Source: JADHUC01 sp964617665 (GTDB taxonomy: Bacteria > Planctomycetota > Planctomycetia > Pirellulales > Pirellulaceae). Taken from it: a stretch of DNA of 27,291 nucleotides. The stretch covers positions 1 through 27,291 of the forward strand of contig CAZUAH010000148.1 of the NCBI GenBank assembly GCA_964617665.1, read 5' to 3'. The notes beneath the pieces are model-generated. The model had not been told where the DNA came from. It was given only the letters and a program-made list of their open reading frames with translations, and searched no databases. Numbering within the stretch: position 1 is the first letter of the stretch; the number at the start of each line of letters is the position of its first letter. Both the position numbers and the translations under genes were made by a program. Below are positions 26,124-27,291 of the stretch, one piece after another.

Positions 26124-26376
26124 CTACTGCCGCCTCGAAGATACAGATAGCAAGCGTCTCTGCTCGAGGTATTCGCGATGCAGACGCGCAAAATCGCCCG
26201 CGTTGAACGTGTAGATTGCTCTCCCATGGTCAATCGCATAGTCAAGCTGTTCAGAATCGCTCGTGCCCAGCCGCTCGGCTTCTGCAGTAGTCACGAGGTC
26301 CACGCCTCGCGCGCGGTCCGCGAATGACAGCGTGCTCTGAGGCATCCTCGTCCACATGCAGACGGATGTCGCTCAT
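26124..26376 (-). pseudogene. DUF5615-type PIN-like toxin remnant, frameshifted and truncated
   Basis: DUF5615 proteins are PIN-like presumed RNases paired with DUF433 antitoxins. The start ATG at 26376 overlaps the DUF433 stop as ATGA, and reads MSDIRLHVDEDASEHAVIRG as in the family. The frame is then lost in the (CG)4 tract at 26308-26315. The next frame continues with the family sequence GVDLVTTAEAERLGTSDSEQ, LDYAIDHGRAIYTFNAGDF and ARLHREYLEQ. A 2-base loss in the CG tract would explain the shift. After HREYLEQ (about 26170), the expected C-terminus with a GIIV-type strand is missing and unrelated sequence follows. The gene is probably inactive. Confidence 0.75.
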
Positions 26377-26663
26377 CCTGCCCGCACTCCGCTGTCGGAC
26401 TCGCCACGCAAGTCATCGTACAGCCCATCAGCCTCCGGTAGTTCCGCCTCGACTTCCGACAAGTTCGCATGGTAATACGCCAAAGCGGCGTACACTTGCC
26501 CCAAGGACAAGTGCGTGTACGTAGTCGAAATCTCTTCTGCCGTAAGCCCCTGTTTGTACAGGGTGGCGATTCTCGCCACCGTAATCCGCGTGCCGTCGAT
26601 TCGAATGCGACCGCCACACACTCCCGGTGTTTGTACCAGCATCGTGTCCAACGCGGTTGTCAT
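26373..26663 (-). CDS. DUF433 antitoxin-like protein
   Basis: This 96-residue protein matches the DUF433 family, small winged-helix-like proteins that act as antitoxins to PIN-like DUF5615 toxins. The signature is VCGGRIRIDGTRITVARI, then LTAEEISTTYTHLSLGQVYA and ALAYYHANLSEVEAEL. Its stop overlaps the toxin start as ATGA, the usual arrangement in such operons. The protein appears intact, although its partner is frameshifted and truncated. It may bind its own promoter region (26664 and above), but no operator palindrome was seen there. Confidence 0.88.
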   Translation of the reverse strand: MTTALDTMLVQTPGVCGGRIRIDGTRITVARIATLYKQGLTAEEISTTYTHLSLGQVYAALAYYHANLSEVEAELPEADGLYDDLRGESDSGVRAG

Positions 26664-26748
26664 TTCTGCCTACCTCACGATGAGATTAATCATCTATGGC
26701 CACTCTTTGAATTCTAGTCGCTACTCCCGCGGGATTCCACCGCCCTCG

Positions 26749-26820
26749 GCACCGGGCCGATCAGAGCGGCGGCCATCCATGTCCGCCGTGCCTGCTGCGT
26801 TTTCGTTCTTCTTCTTGCCC
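26749..26820. repeat. Direct repeat, copy B
   Basis: This is the second copy of the element at 25977-26050, in the same orientation, with the core GGCGGCCATCCATGTCCGC at 26768-26786. On the minus strand it is read into by the truncated GT60-like frame, whose last residues (RHGGHGWPPL) are encoded by the repeat itself, not by the gene family. A few bases differ between the copies. Confidence 0.75.
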
Positions 26821-27204
26821 CACCGCGTCGTGCCGTCGAGCCAATCCGTTGAATGTCAAGAGTTGGCCCCACCCCCCCTGGTCCCACTCCGGGCAGAAAC
26901 GCATGTGCGAATCGACTTGCATGACGTATGCTTCGCCGTCCCAGAACTGCTCGCACCGGCTGCGAGCCCAGCACGGCCCCCGAGCCTCGGAGGGATGGAC
27001 GACCTCCTCGCGAACCTGCGCGGGGCGAGTCTTGAGGGCAAAACAATCAGCATCCTTTTCCCGATCGCACTGCCACACCACGCCCAGGAAAACCCGATCG
27101 GGCCGGGCCGCCTTTTCAAACAGGTCCCGGATCGTATGCTGGCATTCCGGATCCCGGTAACAGGCAATCGCCACAAAGGTCCGTTGTCTGGAAGTTGGGT
27201 TCAT
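26761..27204 (-). pseudogene. Truncated GT60-like glycosyltransferase
   Basis: The N-terminal 108 or so residues resemble family GT60, the GlcNAc transferases related to Skp1 glycosylation: TFVAIACYRDPECQHTIRDL, ARPDRVFLGVVWQCD, SEARGPCWARSRCEQFWDG and the DxH-like metal site VMQVDSHMRF. Full-length relatives are well over 200 residues, but homology stops after FCPEWDQ, at a run of seven C bases (plus strand, about 26872-26878). The remaining tail ends in repeat copy B. A homopolymer frameshift or a deletion could be the cause. The frame is also open upstream to the window edge, so the start is not firm; ATG 27204 gives a family-like N-terminus. Confidence 0.6.
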
Positions 27205-27291
27205 GTTGCCAACGATTTTGGTTTTGGAGGATGTGCGGGAACAACTACGTCCACAGTCGCCTGTCCCTTTGGACGAGCGGCAGATAGGACC

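Noticed and set aside
27203..27291. A plus-strand frame starting MLPTILVLEDVREQ and running off the window edge
   Set aside because: It is only 29 codons, has no clear ribosome binding site, and its start overlaps the GT60-like start on the other strand; it could be a real partial gene, but it cannot be supported here.

Overview
The window looks like a chromosomal segment of a planctomycete, probably of the Pirellulales type. The evidence is a DUF1552 protein paired with a large haem-binding DUF1587/1595/1592/1588/1585 protein (a lineage hallmark), a small membrane protein starting with the NPYEAP motif, a MoxR ATPase with an N-terminal CxxC-x16-CxxC zinc ribbon, a lipoprotein ending in a Hint domain, and GC-rich intergenic repeats. 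No rRNA, tRNA, CRISPR array, intact insertion sequence or phage gene was seen.

Layout. 1-437: no supportable gene. 438-1793 (minus): a two-gene unit with a small two-helix membrane protein and a membrane-anchored Cache sensor. 2056-3945 (minus): a lipoprotein with TPR/HEAT-like helical repeats and a C-terminal Hint domain. 4323-7182 (plus): a tight moxR-DUF58 operon. It converges on an MFS transporter (7323-8564, minus), with a long imperfect hairpin repeat between them. 8729-11252 (plus): a PaaK-type acyl-CoA/acyl-AMP ligase overlapping a SufS-like PLP enzyme. 11293-12336 (minus): galT, divergent from a sugar nucleotidyltransferase with a left-handed beta-helix tail (12698-14059, plus). 14110-17831 (minus): the haem protein and the DUF1552 protein with an ATGA overlap. 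18250-20006 (plus): a UVR-motif protein and a TIM-barrel sugar isomerase/epimerase-like protein. 20024-21961 (minus): a large protein with a degenerate AMMECR1-like domain and an alpha/alpha-toroid-like domain. 22348-25139 (plus): a SPINDLY/OGT-family glycosyltransferase followed by a fused HxGH cytidylyltransferase-GHMP sugar kinase. 25243-27204: a repeat-rich, decaying end with an NPYEAP membrane protein, a DUF433 antitoxin with a frameshifted and truncated DUF5615 toxin, two copies of a direct repeat, and a truncated GT60-like glycosyltransferase.

The strongest theme is carbohydrate activation and transfer: galT, the beta-helix nucleotidyltransferase, the fused kinase-nucleotidyltransferase and the SPINDLY/OGT enzyme. 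The most interesting unit is 22348-25139. There a possible two-step sugar-activating enzyme lies just downstream of a protein O-glycosyltransferase, which suggests (inference) a self-contained protein-glycosylation cassette. Other points of interest are the Hint lipoprotein without a visible toxin domain, the AMMECR1-toroid fusion, and the right end, where two same-strand genes lose their 3' ends just before copies of the same repeat. All family assignments were made by eye from sequence motifs; no database search was run.
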